This document shows, piece by piece, positions 16,737 through 25,614 of a DNA stretch of 64,000 nt. Positions within the stretch are counted from its first letter, which is position 1, and each line of letters begins with the position of its first letter. The position numbers were made by a program, and so were the translations under genes. The notes under the pieces are model-generated. The model saw only the letters and a list, made by a program, of their open reading frames with translations, was not told the DNA's origin and did no database searches. Source of the stretch: Bradyrhizobium sp. C9 (GTDB taxonomy: Bacteria; Pseudomonadota; Alphaproteobacteria; Rhizobiales; Xanthobacteraceae); the NCBI RefSeq assembly GCF_002532045.1, contig NZ_NWTG01000005.1, positions 124,001 to 188,000 on the forward strand. Direction: 5' to 3'.

Positions 16737-19304
16737 TCAGTAACGCGCAGAAACGACCAGATACGCCGCGCGTCCCGGCGCTTCGAGCACGAACGGTGCT
16801 GCGCTCTGGTACAGCGCGTCGTAGTAGCGCTTGTCGAAGATGTTGTTGACGAACAGCTTCATGGTCCAGTGCTTGTCGATCTTGGCCTCGGCAAAGGCGT
16901 CGAAGCGCCAATAGCTCGGGATCGACGTGCCCTGGTTGGCCGCGAGCAGCGTGCCGCCATAGACCTTCGAGCGATACACCGCCTGCCCGCCCAGCTCCCA
17001 CATGTCGGTGAGCTGGTACTTCGTCAACATGCTGAACGACTGATGCGCGACGTTGGCGAGCGGCAGGCCGACGTTAGACGTCCCATACAAAGCCGTGTTG
17101 GCAGGCGGCGCCATCGACTGCGTCACTGCCGACTGCATCAGCACGAGACCGCCGAACACGCTCCATTTATCGGTGATCTTGCCGCCGACGCCGAGGTCGA
17201 TGCCGCGGATACGGTAAGCGGCGCCTGCGGTAATACAGGACACGTTACCGACGGTCCCGGCGGGAACGGAGCACCCTGCCGGGATCGACCCGGCCGGGGT
17301 CGAGGTGTTGATATTCTGCGCTTCGCGGGCGTTTTCCTTCTCGGTCTGGAACAACGCCGCCGTCACCAGAAGATGGCGGTCGAACAGCTCCCACTTGGTG
17401 CCGACCTCGATGGCCTTGTTCTTTTCCGGCCCGAAGATCTGGGTGTTGCCGCCGGCAAGGTTGGGATTGATGCCGCCATAGGCTGTGCTGGTGCCGTCGA
17501 ACTCGGCGCCGACAGGGTTGGACGAGGTCGCGTACGCCGCATAGACGCTGCCGTTCGGCAGCGGCTTCAGCGTGAGACCTACGTTGAAGTTCGGCATCCC
17601 GAACTGGGCGGACTGCTGACCGAGCGTGCCATTCGTCGCGAACGCGGACGTGTTGATCTTGTAGTCGTCGTAACGGACGCCGCCATTGAGGATGACGAAG
17701 TCGTTGTAGTTGGCGGAATCCATCACGTATCCGCTCACGGTGTCGATACCGATCCTGGTCGGTCGTCCCATGAGCGACGGGATTCCGAACGGCTGATTGG
17801 TGTTGACCGGGTTGAATACGCTGACACCGGAGAGCGAGCCGCTCCCCGTGAAGGACGATGTGCCGGTCGTGATCTCGGAGGCAAGGCCGGTGTAGCTGTC
17901 GATCGAAGACCGCTCGTTGTCGTATTCGACGCCGGCCGTCGTGGTGTGCTTGAACCCAAGACCGTCGACCGATTTGTAGGTCGCCTCGGTCTGGTTGGCG
18001 AACACGTCGGTGACCTGGTAGCGGCTTTGCGGGTTGGTCGTGAGCGTATAGCTCGTGAACGGCGCGCCGGCGGCCAGCGTCGGCGATTCCGGCAGCGTGC
18101 CGATATAGTTCTGGGTCGAACGCGATTCCCGGATCTTGTTGCTGATCGTCAGGTCCGGCGTGATCTGAACCTCGGCATTGATCGTGCCGATGTCCTGCCC
18201 GGTCCGGAAGAAGTCGCGATTGACGAAGCCGTAGAAATTATTGCGGTTGACGCCGAAGTCCGGGAACGGGCCGCCGGCCGTGCTCGCGGTGCTCGGCCGG
18301 TAGTAAGGCACGCCGAAATCCGGAATGCCGGTGAGCTCGGTATGGATGTAGTTGCCGGTGATCTTCACCGCATCGACCGGCTTCCACGTTCCTGCCACGA
18401 ACGCGCCATCGCGGTTGTCGGTGACATAGCTGCGGCCGGCGACGCCGGCATCCTGGAACAGGCCGCCGGCGCGGATCGCCAGCGTCGGACTGATCACCTG
18501 GTTGACATCGAGCGTCACCCGCTTGGTGCGATCGGTGCCGAACGAGGTGTCCATGTTGTAGAAGCTGTTCTCCGTGGTCGCCTGCTTGGTGACGATGTTG
18601 ATCGCGCCGCCGGTGGTGCCGCGGCCCGCGAAGGACGAGCCCGGGCCGCGCAGGATCTCGACCTGCTCGGTGAAGAAGTTCTCGCGGACGCTGACGCCGG
18701 CGTCGCGCACGCCGTCGATGAAGATGTCGTTGCGCGCATCGAAGCCGCGGATGAAGAAGCGATCGCCGAACGCGTTGCCGCCCTCGCCGGTGCCGAGCGT
18801 GACGCCGGCCGTCGACAGGATCGCCGATTTCAGCGAGGTGGCGTTCTTGTCTTCGAGCACGTCCTTGGTCAGCACCGTGACCGACTTCGGCGTGTTCAGG
18901 ATCGGCTCGGGATATTTGCCGGACGCCTGCAAGCGGTCGCCCTTGTACGGCGCGGCCGGATCCGCATAGCGGTCGCGATCGGCGGGAAGACCGCCGGCAT
19001 TGGGAAACGGCACCGGCGCCTGCTGGGCCTGCTGGTTGCTGCGGCGCGCGGCGCGGCGCAGTGCGTTGCGGGCGCGCACCTGGTCCGATGTGGGCTTCGA
19101 CGAGACGGGCCGCGGGCGCGCGACCGGGGCGTCGACATTCACCGGCGGCAGGCTGGACTGCTGCGCCTCCGCAGCCCCCGAAAACGACGCCACCGCGATC
19201 AGGCTCGCAACAGCGGAGACCTTCGTGGCGGAATAACCGGTATCATCAGCCGACCCCATCGCTGCATCGAAGCGCAGCGATCTCGGCGCCTTCACATTGC
19301 TCAT
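16737..19304 (-). CDS. TonB-dependent siderophore receptor (catecholate, Fiu type)
   Basis: An outer-membrane receptor of about 855 residues. N-terminal export signal around residues 27-47 ([20 protein letters not shown]), then a variable linker, the plug (about 125-235: [59 protein letters not shown]) and a 22-strand barrel ending YLVVSARY with the terminal aromatic residue. I prefer ATG 19304; a GTG at 19313 is in frame and possible. Two cysteines in an extracellular-type loop ([15 protein letters not shown]) are notable. It heads an operon with a PKHD hydroxylase and its own ExbB/ExbD/TonB; Irr-box-like repeats upstream suggest iron control. Confidence 0.95.
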   Translation of the reverse strand: MSNVKAPRSLRFDAAMGSADDTGYSATKVSAVASLIAVASFSGAAEAQQSSLPPVNVDAPVARPRPVSSKPTSDQVRARNALRRAARRSNQQAQQAPVPFPNAGGLPADRDRYADPAAPYKGDRLQASGKYPEPILNTPKSVTVLTKDVLEDKNATSLKSAILSTAGVTLGTGEGGNAFGDRFFIRGFDARNDIFIDGVRDAGVSVRENFFTEQVEILRGPGSSFAGRGTTGGAINIVTKQATTENSFYNMDTSFGTDRTKRVTLDVNQVISPTLAIRAGGLFQDAGVAGRSYVTDNRDGAFVAGTWKPVDAVKITGNYIHTELTGIPDFGVPYYRPSTASTAGGPFPDFGVNRNNFYGFVNRDFFRTGQDIGTINAEVQITPDLTISNKIRESRSTQNYIGTLPESPTLAAGAPFTSYTLTTNPQSRYQVTDVFANQTEATYKSVDGLGFKHTTTAGVEYDNERSSIDSYTGLASEITTGTSSFTGSGSLSGVSVFNPVNTNQPFGIPSLMGRPTRIGIDTVSGYVMDSANYNDFVILNGGVRYDDYKINTSAFATNGTLGQQSAQFGMPNFNVGLTLKPLPNGSVYAAYATSSNPVGAEFDGTSTAYGGINPNLAGGNTQIFGPEKNKAIEVGTKWELFDRHLLVTAALFQTEKENAREAQNINTSTPAGSIPAGCSVPAGTVGNVSCITAGAAYRIRGIDLGVGGKITDKWSVFGGLVLMQSAVTQSMAPPANTALYGTSNVGLPLANVAHQSFSMLTKYQLTDMWELGGQAVYRSKVYGGTLLAANQGTSIPSYWRFDAFAEAKIDKHWTMKLFVNNIFDKRYYDALYQSAAPFVLEAPGRAAYLVVSARY

Positions 19305-19444
19305 TTCTTGCACGCCCCCAGAAGAGCAAGTTCGTTCGCGAAATCACCCGTGCGACGAACTGTCTCTTTCGGTTATCGAGCGCGACTTTTTTTATCAATG
19401 CGATCAGCGCCACAATTGGCTTGAATCGCCCCAATTCAAAGCGA

Positions 19445-19509
19445 TTCTAATCTATGGTTTGAAATCGTTCTAAACTCTAGTTTTTAAGCGTTCTAATAAT
19501 AGTTCTAAA
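19445..19509 (-). promoter_or_regulatory. Phased Irr-box (ICE)-like repeats upstream of the siderophore receptor
   Basis: TTCTAA occurs at 19445, 19468, 19491 and 19503, with spacings of 23, 23 and 12 bases, in an AT-rich island. The best box, TTTGAAATCGTTCTAAA at 19458-19474, matches 12 of the 14 specified bases of the iron control element TTTAGAANNNTTCTAAA as I recall it; the copy at 19481-19497 matches 11. They lie about 140-205 bases before the receptor start, so the receptor operon is probably controlled by Irr. Confidence 0.6.
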
Positions 19510-19532
19510 TTGCTGCCAACGCGCCTCACCAA

Positions 19533-19772
19533 TCACTCGGCGCTTGGTGGCTTCATCAGCGAGAACAGCTCATCGATGGTCCGCTGCGCGACCTGCCGCA
19601 CGCGATCGCTGTTCTCGAGGCCGGCGATGTTGACGCCATCGACGACGGCTTTGATCTCGTCGCGGAAGTCGGTGAGAAAGCGCAGCGGGTCACGCTGCTC
19701 GTTGGCGACGCGCGCGATCAACCCGGTGACCAGGATCTGGCATGCCATCATGCGCCCGTTCAACTCATCCAT
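19533..19772 (-). CDS. Conserved hypothetical protein, 79 residues
   Basis: A small soluble protein, MDELNGRMMACQILVTG..., ending FSLMKPPSAE. I chose ATG 19772 because GAGGATGAGG lies 6-12 bases upstream; ATG 19784 four codons earlier has its purine stretch too close. It is helical, with a DPLRFLTDFRDEIKAVVDG segment; no catalytic motif is apparent and I do not recognise a family. It sits between the iron operon promoter and the MarR gene, and is read toward the receptor operon. Its stop lies only 23 bases from the last TTCTAA repeat, so the Irr-like repeats fall between it and the receptor. Confidence 0.6.
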   Translation of the reverse strand: MDELNGRMMACQILVTGLIARVANEQRDPLRFLTDFRDEIKAVVDGVNIAGLENSDRVRQVAQRTIDELFSLMKPPSAE

Positions 19773-19899
19773 CGCAACCCTCATCCTCTCGCATCGTCGC
19801 TGCGCGATATGGACGACATCCCGCGGTGTTTCAACCGCGTCGCGCAAACCGCATCAGGTGAGCCGATGGAGAGCAGGTCAGAACCCTGCGAGGCGCGCG

Positions 19900-20361
19900 C
19901 TATTTCGCGGCGATGTGCTCGGCATCCTCACCGAGCGCCTTGATGCGATCCTTGACCTCGCGCAGCGTGGCCAGTCCGCTCTCGACATGCTTGTCCGATA
20001 CGTCGCGGAGCACGTCGCCGGCGATCTCATCGCGCAGACTGTCGAGATCGTCGACGAGGCGGCGCCCGCTCTTCGTCAGGAACAGCCGATTGGCGCGGCG
20101 ATCCCTGGGATCGGGACGGCGTTCGAGCAGGCCATGTTCGACGAGACGGTCAAGCAGCCGCACCAGCGAGATCGGCTGCAACTCGAGCACGTCGGCGAGA
20201 TCGACCTGGGACAGCCCCTCCTGCTCGCGCAGGCGGAACAGTACAATCCATTGTGCGCGCGTGGTGCCTCGCGCCTTGGCGCGATGATCGATATAGTTGC
20301 GCAGCAGCCTGGAACTCTCGACGAGCTGCGCAATGAACTGGCGTTTGAGATCGCGCGACAT
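19900..20361 (-). CDS. MarR family transcriptional regulator
   Basis: A 153-residue regulator, start ATG 20361 (MSRDLKRQFIAQLVESSRLL) after GAGGACC. The winged helix spans about 40-105: LREQEGLSQVDLADVLELQPISLVRLLDRLVEHGLLERRPDPRDRRANRLFLT contains the recognition helix and the DPRDRRAN wing that defines MarR proteins. It is divergent from the RND efflux operon; the 182-base intergenic region holds an inverted repeat. Repression of the pump with release by a small lipophilic ligand is the family norm and the likely role here. Confidence 0.94.
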   Translation of the reverse strand: MSRDLKRQFIAQLVESSRLLRNYIDHRAKARGTTRAQWIVLFRLREQEGLSQVDLADVLELQPISLVRLLDRLVEHGLLERRPDPRDRRANRLFLTKSGRRLVDDLDSLRDEIAGDVLRDVSDKHVESGLATLREVKDRIKALGEDAEHIAAK

Positions 20362-20410
20362 GGTGGTCCTCGGAGCGTTTCCCGGTCGGAATGTTTCTGC
20401 TCGTTTCTGG

Positions 20411-20434
20411 CCTAAACCTTTCCAAATGTTTAGG
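20411..20434. promoter_or_regulatory. MarR-type operator between marR and the RND pump
   Basis: Inverted repeat CCTAAAC ... GTTTAGG (seven-base perfect arms, ten-base spacer whose TTT/AAA also pair), 50 bases upstream of the MarR start and 110 bases upstream of the pump start. A downstream TTTACA (20454) and TATTAT (20475) with a 15-base spacer could be the pump promoter, though the spacing is short. Confidence 0.6.
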
Positions 20435-20543
20435 ATTCTCAAGCCTTGGTGTGTTTACACATTAAGTGCACGCATATTATATCCGCAAGCTCTGTGAACC
20501 GTTTCGATCACCCTTTATTGTTACGTCGAGCCCAAGAGTCCGC

Positions 20544-21716
20544 ATGTCAAAGTCACGCACCATCGGTTGGGTTTTAGTGATCGCTGCGGTTGGCGCCGCC
20601 GGTTATTTCGGCTGGCAAAAATACTCCGACAACAAGCTGGCGGCTGAGGCCGCGCAGAAGCGTGCCGCCCAGCAACGTCCGGCCGTTCCGGTCAAGATTT
20701 CGCCGGTCGAGAAGGCCGACTTTCCGGTCTACCTGACCGGTCTCGGCACGGTGCAGGCGTTCAACACCGTCCAGGTTCGCACCCGGGTCGACGGCCAGAT
20801 CACCAGGATCGCCTTCAAGGAAGGCCAGTTCGTCAAGGCCGGCGACACGCTGGTGGAGATCGATCCGCGGCCTTATCAGGCGACGCTCGACCAGGCCAAG
20901 GCCAAGAAGGCCCAGGACGAGGCCAACCTCGCCAACGCCAATCTCGACCTGCAGCGCTACACCAAGCTCGGCGAGTTCGCGACGCGCCAGCAGCTCGACA
21001 CCCAGCGCTCCACCGTGGCCCAGCTCACGGCCCAGATCGCGGCCGACGACGCCGCCATCTTCAACGCTCAGACCCAGCTCGACTACGCCACCGTGAAGTC
21101 CCCGATCGACGGCATCGTCGGCCTGCGACTGGTCGATATCGGCAACATCGTCAACGCCTCGGCCCAGACCGGCATCGTGACGATCACCCAGATCGAGCCG
21201 ATCACGGTGATCTTCACCGCGCCGGAAGACCAGCTGCCCGATATCAAGGCGGCACTGGCGGTGGCGCCGCCGAAGACCATTGCCCTGACCACCGACGGCA
21301 AGCGGGTGCTGTCCACCGGAACCCTCGCGCTGATCAACAATCAGGTCGACACGACCAGCGGGACTGTCCGGCTGAAGGCGGTGTTTGATAACAAGGACCA
21401 TGCGCTGTGGCCGGGTCAGTCGGTCTCGACGCGGCTTCTGGTCCGAACCTTGAAGGATGCCACCGTCGTCCCGGATGACGCGGTGCAGCATGGCACCGAG
21501 GGCCTGTACGCGTATTCAGTCAATCAGGAGAACAAGGCCGAGCTTCGCAAGCTCAAGGTCAGCCAGTCGATCGACGGCAAGTCGGTGATCGAGGATGGCC
21601 TGTCGCCGGGACAGCAGGTGATCACCGCGGGCCAGTACAAGGTCTCACCGGGAACCCTGGTGACGACGGCGGTAGCGAGCACGGACCCGTCCCAGTCGAA
21701 GGTTACGCAGGAATGA
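20544..21716 (+). CDS. RND efflux periplasmic adaptor (MdtA/HlyD type)
   Basis: Membrane-fusion protein of 390 residues linking the RND pump to an outer-membrane channel. ATG 20544 (MSKSRTIGWVLVIAAVGAAGYFGW) begins with an N-terminal membrane anchor; upstream in-frame codons are in the promoter region. Lipoyl halves are at about 65-95 (VQVRTRVDGQITRIAFKEGQFVKAGDTLVEIDP) and 190-225 (ATVKSPIDGIVGLRLVDIGNIV), with an alpha-hairpin between (QATLDQAKAKKAQDEANLANANLDL), then beta-barrel and membrane-proximal domains. Its last four bases overlap the pump start (ATGA). Control by the divergent MarR protein is likely. No outer-membrane channel gene follows. Confidence 0.94.
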   Translation: MSKSRTIGWVLVIAAVGAAGYFGWQKYSDNKLAAEAAQKRAAQQRPAVPVKISPVEKADFPVYLTGLGTVQAFNTVQVRTRVDGQITRIAFKEGQFVKAGDTLVEIDPRPYQATLDQAKAKKAQDEANLANANLDLQRYTKLGEFATRQQLDTQRSTVAQLTAQIAADDAAIFNAQTQLDYATVKSPIDGIVGLRLVDIGNIVNASAQTGIVTITQIEPITVIFTAPEDQLPDIKAALAVAPPKTIALTTDGKRVLSTGTLALINNQVDTTSGTVRLKAVFDNKDHALWPGQSVSTRLLVRTLKDATVVPDDAVQHGTEGLYAYSVNQENKAELRKLKVSQSIDGKSVIEDGLSPGQQVITAGQYKVSPGTLVTTAVASTDPSQSKVTQE

Positions 21717-24700
21717 GCGACGGAATTTCCGCACCATTCATTCGCTTCCCGATCGGCACCTCGCTGCTGATGGCCGGCATCCTGTTCGTCGGCCTCGTCG
21801 CCTATCCCCTGCTGCCGGTCGCGCCACTGCCGCAAGTCGACTTCCCGACCATCCAGATCACCGCGACGCTGCCGGGCGGCAGCCCGGAGACGATGGCGAG
21901 TTCGGTCGCCCAGCCGCTGGAGCGCCAGTTCGCGCAGATCCCCGGCATCGCGCAGATGACCTCGACGAGCTATCTGGGCACCGCGTCGGTCACCATCCAG
22001 TTCGACCTCAACCGCTCGATCGACGGCGCCGCCAACGACGTGCAGGCCGCCATCAACGCCGCCAGCGGCCAGTTGCCGAAGAACCTTCCCTCGCCGCCGA
22101 CCTATCGCAAGGTCAATCCGGCCGACGCGCCGATCATGCTGCTGTCGGCGACATCGGACACGCTGCCGCTGACCACGGTCAGCGATTCCGTCGACGCCCA
22201 GCTTGCCCAGCAGATCAGCCAGATTTCCGGCGTCGCGCAGGTCATCATCGGCGGCCAGCAGAAGCCGTCGGTTCGCGTCCAGATCGACCCGGCCAAGCTG
22301 GTGGCGAAAGGTCTGTCGCTGGAGGACGTCCGCGCCGCGATCAACATCGCAACCGTCGACAGCCCGAAGGGCAATATCGACGGCGCCACCCGTGCCTACA
22401 CCATCTATGCCAACGACCAGTTGCTGACGGCGGACCCGTGGAACGACGTCATCATCGCCTACCGCAATGGCGGGCCGCTGCGCATCCGCGACATCGGCCA
22501 GGCGGTGACAGGACCTGAGGACGCCAAGCAGGCCGCCTGGGCCAACGGCAAGCGCGGCGTCTTTCTCGTCATCTTCAAGCAGCCGGGCGCCAACGTCATC
22601 GACACCGTCGACAAGATCAAGGCGGCCCTGCCCCGGCTGGTCGCGGCCATCCCGCCGGCGGTCAAGATCGAGGTCATCAGCGACCGCACCACCACGATCC
22701 GCGCCGCGGTGGAGGACGTCCAGTTCACCCTGCTGTTGACCATCTTCCTGGTCGTGATGGTGATCTTCGCCTTCCTGCGCAGCTTCTGGGCCACCGTCAT
22801 CCCGGCCGTGACCGTGCCGCTGGCGTTGCTGGGCGCCTGCGCGCTGATGTGGATCTTCGGCTACACGCTCGACAATCTGTCGCTGATGGCGCTGACCATC
22901 GCGGTCGGCTTCGTGGTCGACGACGCCATCGTGATGCTGGAGAACATCAGCCGCTACATCGAGGAAGGCGAGCGGCCGATGGCCGCCGCCTTCAAGGGTT
23001 CCAAGGAGATCGGCTTCACCATCGTCTCGATCAGCATCTCGCTGGTCGCGGTTTTGATCCCGCTGCTGCTGATGGGCGGCATCATCGGCCGGCTGTTCCG
23101 CGAATTCGCGGTCGTGCTGGCGATGACCATCTTCGTCTCGATGTTCGTGTCGCTGACGCTGACGCCGATGATGGCCTCGCGCTTTCTGCGCGCCCACAAT
23201 GAGGAACGGCACGGTCGTCTCTACAAGCTCAGCGAGCGCGGCTTCGACGCCATGCTGCGCGGCTACCAGAGCGGGCTCGACCTCGCGCTGCGCTGGAAGT
23301 TCACGACCCTGATGATCTTCTTTGCGACGCTGGCGCTGTCGATCTACATGTTCGTCATCATCCCGAAGGGCTTCTTCCCGCAGCAGGACGTCGGCTTGAT
23401 CACCGCGACCTCGGAGGCCAGCCAGGACATCTCGTTCGCCGAGATGAAGGGCAAGCAGGAGGAGCTCAGCAAGATCGTCATGCAGGATCCCGGCGTGGCG
23501 ACGGTGGCGATGGCGATCGGCGGCAGCGGCCGGGCCGGCAACAACGGCAACATGTTCATCACACTCAAGCCGCTGAACCAGCGCGATGCCAACGCGCAGC
23601 AGATCATCGGCCGGTTGCGGCCGAAGCTGGAGAAGGTGCTCGGTGCCCGGCTGTTCATGCAGGCCGCGCAGGACGTCCGCCTCGGCGGTCGCCCGACCCG
23701 CACCCAGTTCGAGTTCACCCTGCAGGACGCCAACCTCGCCGAGCTGAACGAATGGGCGCCGAAGATCCTCGGCAAGATGCAGACGCTGCCGCAGCTCCGC
23801 GACGTCGCCACCGACCAGCAGACCAACGGCACCACGGTCGAGCTGAAGATCAACCGCGACACCGCCTCGCGCTACGGCATTCAGCCGCAGCTGATCGACG
23901 ACACGCTCTACGACGCGTTCGGCCAGCGCCAGGTCACGCAATACTTCACCCAGCTCAACAGCTACCACGTCATCCTCGAGGTGCTGCCGGAGCTGCAGGG
24001 CTCGATCGACACGCTGAACAACATCTACATCAAGTCGCCGCTGACCGGCGAACAGGTGCCGCTGTCGACCTTTGCGAAGTGGACCACCGTTCCGGTGCGG
24101 CCGCTGTCGATCAGCCACCAGGGCCAGTTTCCCGCGATCACCATCTCGTTCAACCTCGCGCAGGGTGTCGCGCTCGGCCAGGCGACGGACGCGGTGCAGA
24201 AGGCGATGATCGACCTTGGCGCGCCGCCGACCCTGAGCTCAAGCTTCCAGGGCACCGCGCAGGCGTTCCAGCAATCGCTGTCGACCGTGCCACTGCTGAT
24301 CCTGGCGGCGCTCGTGGTCGTCTACCTGATCCTCGGCATTCTCTACGAGAGCTACATCCATCCGATCACCATTCTGTCGACGCTGCCCTCGGCCGGCGTC
24401 GGCGCGCTGGCGATCCTGATGGCCGCGGGCTTCGACTTCTCGCTGATCGCGCTGATCGGCATCATCCTGCTGATCGGCATCGTGAAGAAGAACGGCATCA
24501 TGATGGTCGACTTCGCGATCGCCGCCGAGCGCGATCAGCACATGGAGCCGGTGGCGGCGATCCGCCAGGCGGCCCTTCTCCGGTTCCGCCCGATCATGAT
24601 GACCACGATGGCCGCGATGCTCGGCGGCGTGCCGCTGATGTTAGGGACCGGCACCGGCTCCGAAATCCGCCAGCCGCTCGGCTACGCGATGGTCGGTGGC

Positions 24701-24859
24701 CTGATCGTCAGCCAGGCGCTGACATTGTTCACGACGCCTGTGGTTTATCTCTATCTCGACCGGCTCTCCAACGCGTTTGCGAACTGGGGCCGCTCGCCGC
24801 GCGCCGACCATGATGTCGACGATGGCGAGGACGGATCGGTCAAGCAGGCCGCCGAGTGA
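21713..24859 (+). CDS. RND multidrug efflux permease (MdtB/MdtC-like)
   Basis: A 1048-residue inner-membrane proton antiporter of the hydrophobe/amphiphile efflux family. The N-terminus MSDGISAPFIRFPIGTSLLMAG and the motif YPLLPVAPLPQVDFPTIQI are typical of the MdtB/MdtC group. Two symmetric halves each have a large periplasmic loop; helix 4 holds the proton-relay aspartate pair (VGFVVDDAIVMLEN, about 398-405). The C-terminal half holds GIVKKNGIMMVDFA. Because only one permease gene is present, it probably forms a homotrimer, unlike enteric MdtBC. Substrates unknown. Confidence 0.95.
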   Translation: MSDGISAPFIRFPIGTSLLMAGILFVGLVAYPLLPVAPLPQVDFPTIQITATLPGGSPETMASSVAQPLERQFAQIPGIAQMTSTSYLGTASVTIQFDLNRSIDGAANDVQAAINAASGQLPKNLPSPPTYRKVNPADAPIMLLSATSDTLPLTTVSDSVDAQLAQQISQISGVAQVIIGGQQKPSVRVQIDPAKLVAKGLSLEDVRAAINIATVDSPKGNIDGATRAYTIYANDQLLTADPWNDVIIAYRNGGPLRIRDIGQAVTGPEDAKQAAWANGKRGVFLVIFKQPGANVIDTVDKIKAALPRLVAAIPPAVKIEVISDRTTTIRAAVEDVQFTLLLTIFLVVMVIFAFLRSFWATVIPAVTVPLALLGACALMWIFGYTLDNLSLMALTIAVGFVVDDAIVMLENISRYIEEGERPMAAAFKGSKEIGFTIVSISISLVAVLIPLLLMGGIIGRLFREFAVVLAMTIFVSMFVSLTLTPMMASRFLRAHNEERHGRLYKLSERGFDAMLRGYQSGLDLALRWKFTTLMIFFATLALSIYMFVIIPKGFFPQQDVGLITATSEASQDISFAEMKGKQEELSKIVMQDPGVATVAMAIGGSGRAGNNGNMFITLKPLNQRDANAQQIIGRLRPKLEKVLGARLFMQAAQDVRLGGRPTRTQFEFTLQDANLAELNEWAPKILGKMQTLPQLRDVATDQQTNGTTVELKINRDTASRYGIQPQLIDDTLYDAFGQRQVTQYFTQLNSYHVILEVLPELQGSIDTLNNIYIKSPLTGEQVPLSTFAKWTTVPVRPLSISHQGQFPAITISFNLAQGVALGQATDAVQKAMIDLGAPPTLSSSFQGTAQAFQQSLSTVPLLILAALVVVYLILGILYESYIHPITILSTLPSAGVGALAILMAAGFDFSLIALIGIILLIGIVKKNGIMMVDFAIAAERDQHMEPVAAIRQAALLRFRPIMMTTMAAMLGGVPLMLGTGTGSEIRQPLGYAMVGGLIVSQALTLFTTPVVYLYLDRLSNAFANWGRSPRADHDVDDGEDGSVKQAAE

Positions 24860-24917
24860 CTTGACTTTTGCCCGTATACCGGCACACCCGAAGGATGTTC
24901 ATTTCGGAGCCGGTATC

Positions 24918-25502
24918 GTGAAGATTGTCGCAAAGTCGCTTGTGGTCCTGTTCACCGTGTTCGTCATCGCAGGCATTGGTCTTGGCACTGGTCTCGGCCA
25001 CGCCCAGACCCCCAAGGCCAAGAATGCGCCAGCTCCGGCTCCGGCTCCGGCAGCGGCGCCCGCCGCGGCGCAAGGTGAGGCCGCACCCCCCAACAACACC
25101 GGCTGGGTCGCGCGCTGCACCAGCGCGAGCCGCGACGCACCGCTCGAATGCGCGATGGAGCAGAGCGCGGTTCTCACCAAGACCGGCCAGCTCATCGTGC
25201 TGGTCAATCTCCGCGTCCCCGGCGACACCCGCACGCCGGTTGCGCTGATCCAGCTTCCGCTGGGCCTGAACCTGCCCGTCGGTGCCAAGCTGCAGGTCGA
25301 CGACGGCAAGGCCGTCGACGTGCCGATCCAGACCTGCGAGGCGCGCGGCTGCTACATCAATGCGCCGATCGCGGCCGACGTGCTGAACCAGCTGAAGACC
25401 GGCAAGCAGCTCAAGGTGTCGTTCCAGAATCTCGGCAAAGAAACCATCAGCATCCCGATGCCGCTCGCGGACTTCGCGACGGTGTACGACAAGATCAAGT
25501 AG
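24918..25502 (+). CDS. Invasion-associated locus B (IalB) family protein
   Basis: A 194-residue secreted protein. GTG 24918 (VKIVAKSLVVLFTVFVIAGIG) with GGAGCC upstream starts a hydrophobic signal region ending near GHAQ; a low-complexity Ala/Pro linker (APAPAPAAAPAAAQGEAAPP) follows. The IalB domain covers about 60-190, with paired cysteines (VARCTSASRDAPLECAMEQ and QTCEARGCYIN) typical of the family. Named for Bartonella, such proteins are widespread in alphaproteobacteria and have no known enzymatic function. It is 58 bases behind the RND permease and may be on the same transcript. Confidence 0.9.
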   Translation: MKIVAKSLVVLFTVFVIAGIGLGTGLGHAQTPKAKNAPAPAPAPAAAPAAAQGEAAPPNNTGWVARCTSASRDAPLECAMEQSAVLTKTGQLIVLVNLRVPGDTRTPVALIQLPLGLNLPVGAKLQVDDGKAVDVPIQTCEARGCYINAPIAADVLNQLKTGKQLKVSFQNLGKETISIPMPLADFATVYDKIK

Positions 25503-25517
25503 AGCGCGGAACTGTAG

Positions 25518-25610
25518 GGCGGGTCAGCGAAGCGTAACCCGCCGTCTACCCTCACGGAAGAATGGTGGATTACGCTTCGCTAATCCACCCTACGCCTGCG
25601 ACGCAGGCGT
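25518..25610. repeat. Cluster of palindromic intergenic repeats
   Basis: Three adjacent hairpins between convergent genes: GGCGGGT ... ACCCGCC at 25518-25543, GGTGGATTA ... TAATCCACC at 25564-25589, and ACGCCTGCG-A-CGCAGGCGT at 25592-25610. The CGAAGCGTAACCCGCC / ATTACGCTTCGCTAATCCACC unit is a dispersed Bradyrhizobium-type repeat, and the second hairpin has a relative at 29138. It may also serve as a bidirectional terminator for ialB and the arylsulfatase gene. Confidence 0.65.
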
Positions 25611-25614
25611 TCGC

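Noticed and set aside
16869..19424. Very long plus-strand open frame opposite the siderophore receptor
   Set aside because: Its product is Arg/Gly/Asp-rich low-complexity sequence without any motif; it is the antisense shadow of a high-GC gene whose own protein has clear plug and barrel motifs.
21524..24118. Long minus-strand open frame opposite the RND adaptor and permease
   Set aside because: Product rich in D, R, Q, H and without motifs; antisense shadow. The plus-strand proteins are complete family members.
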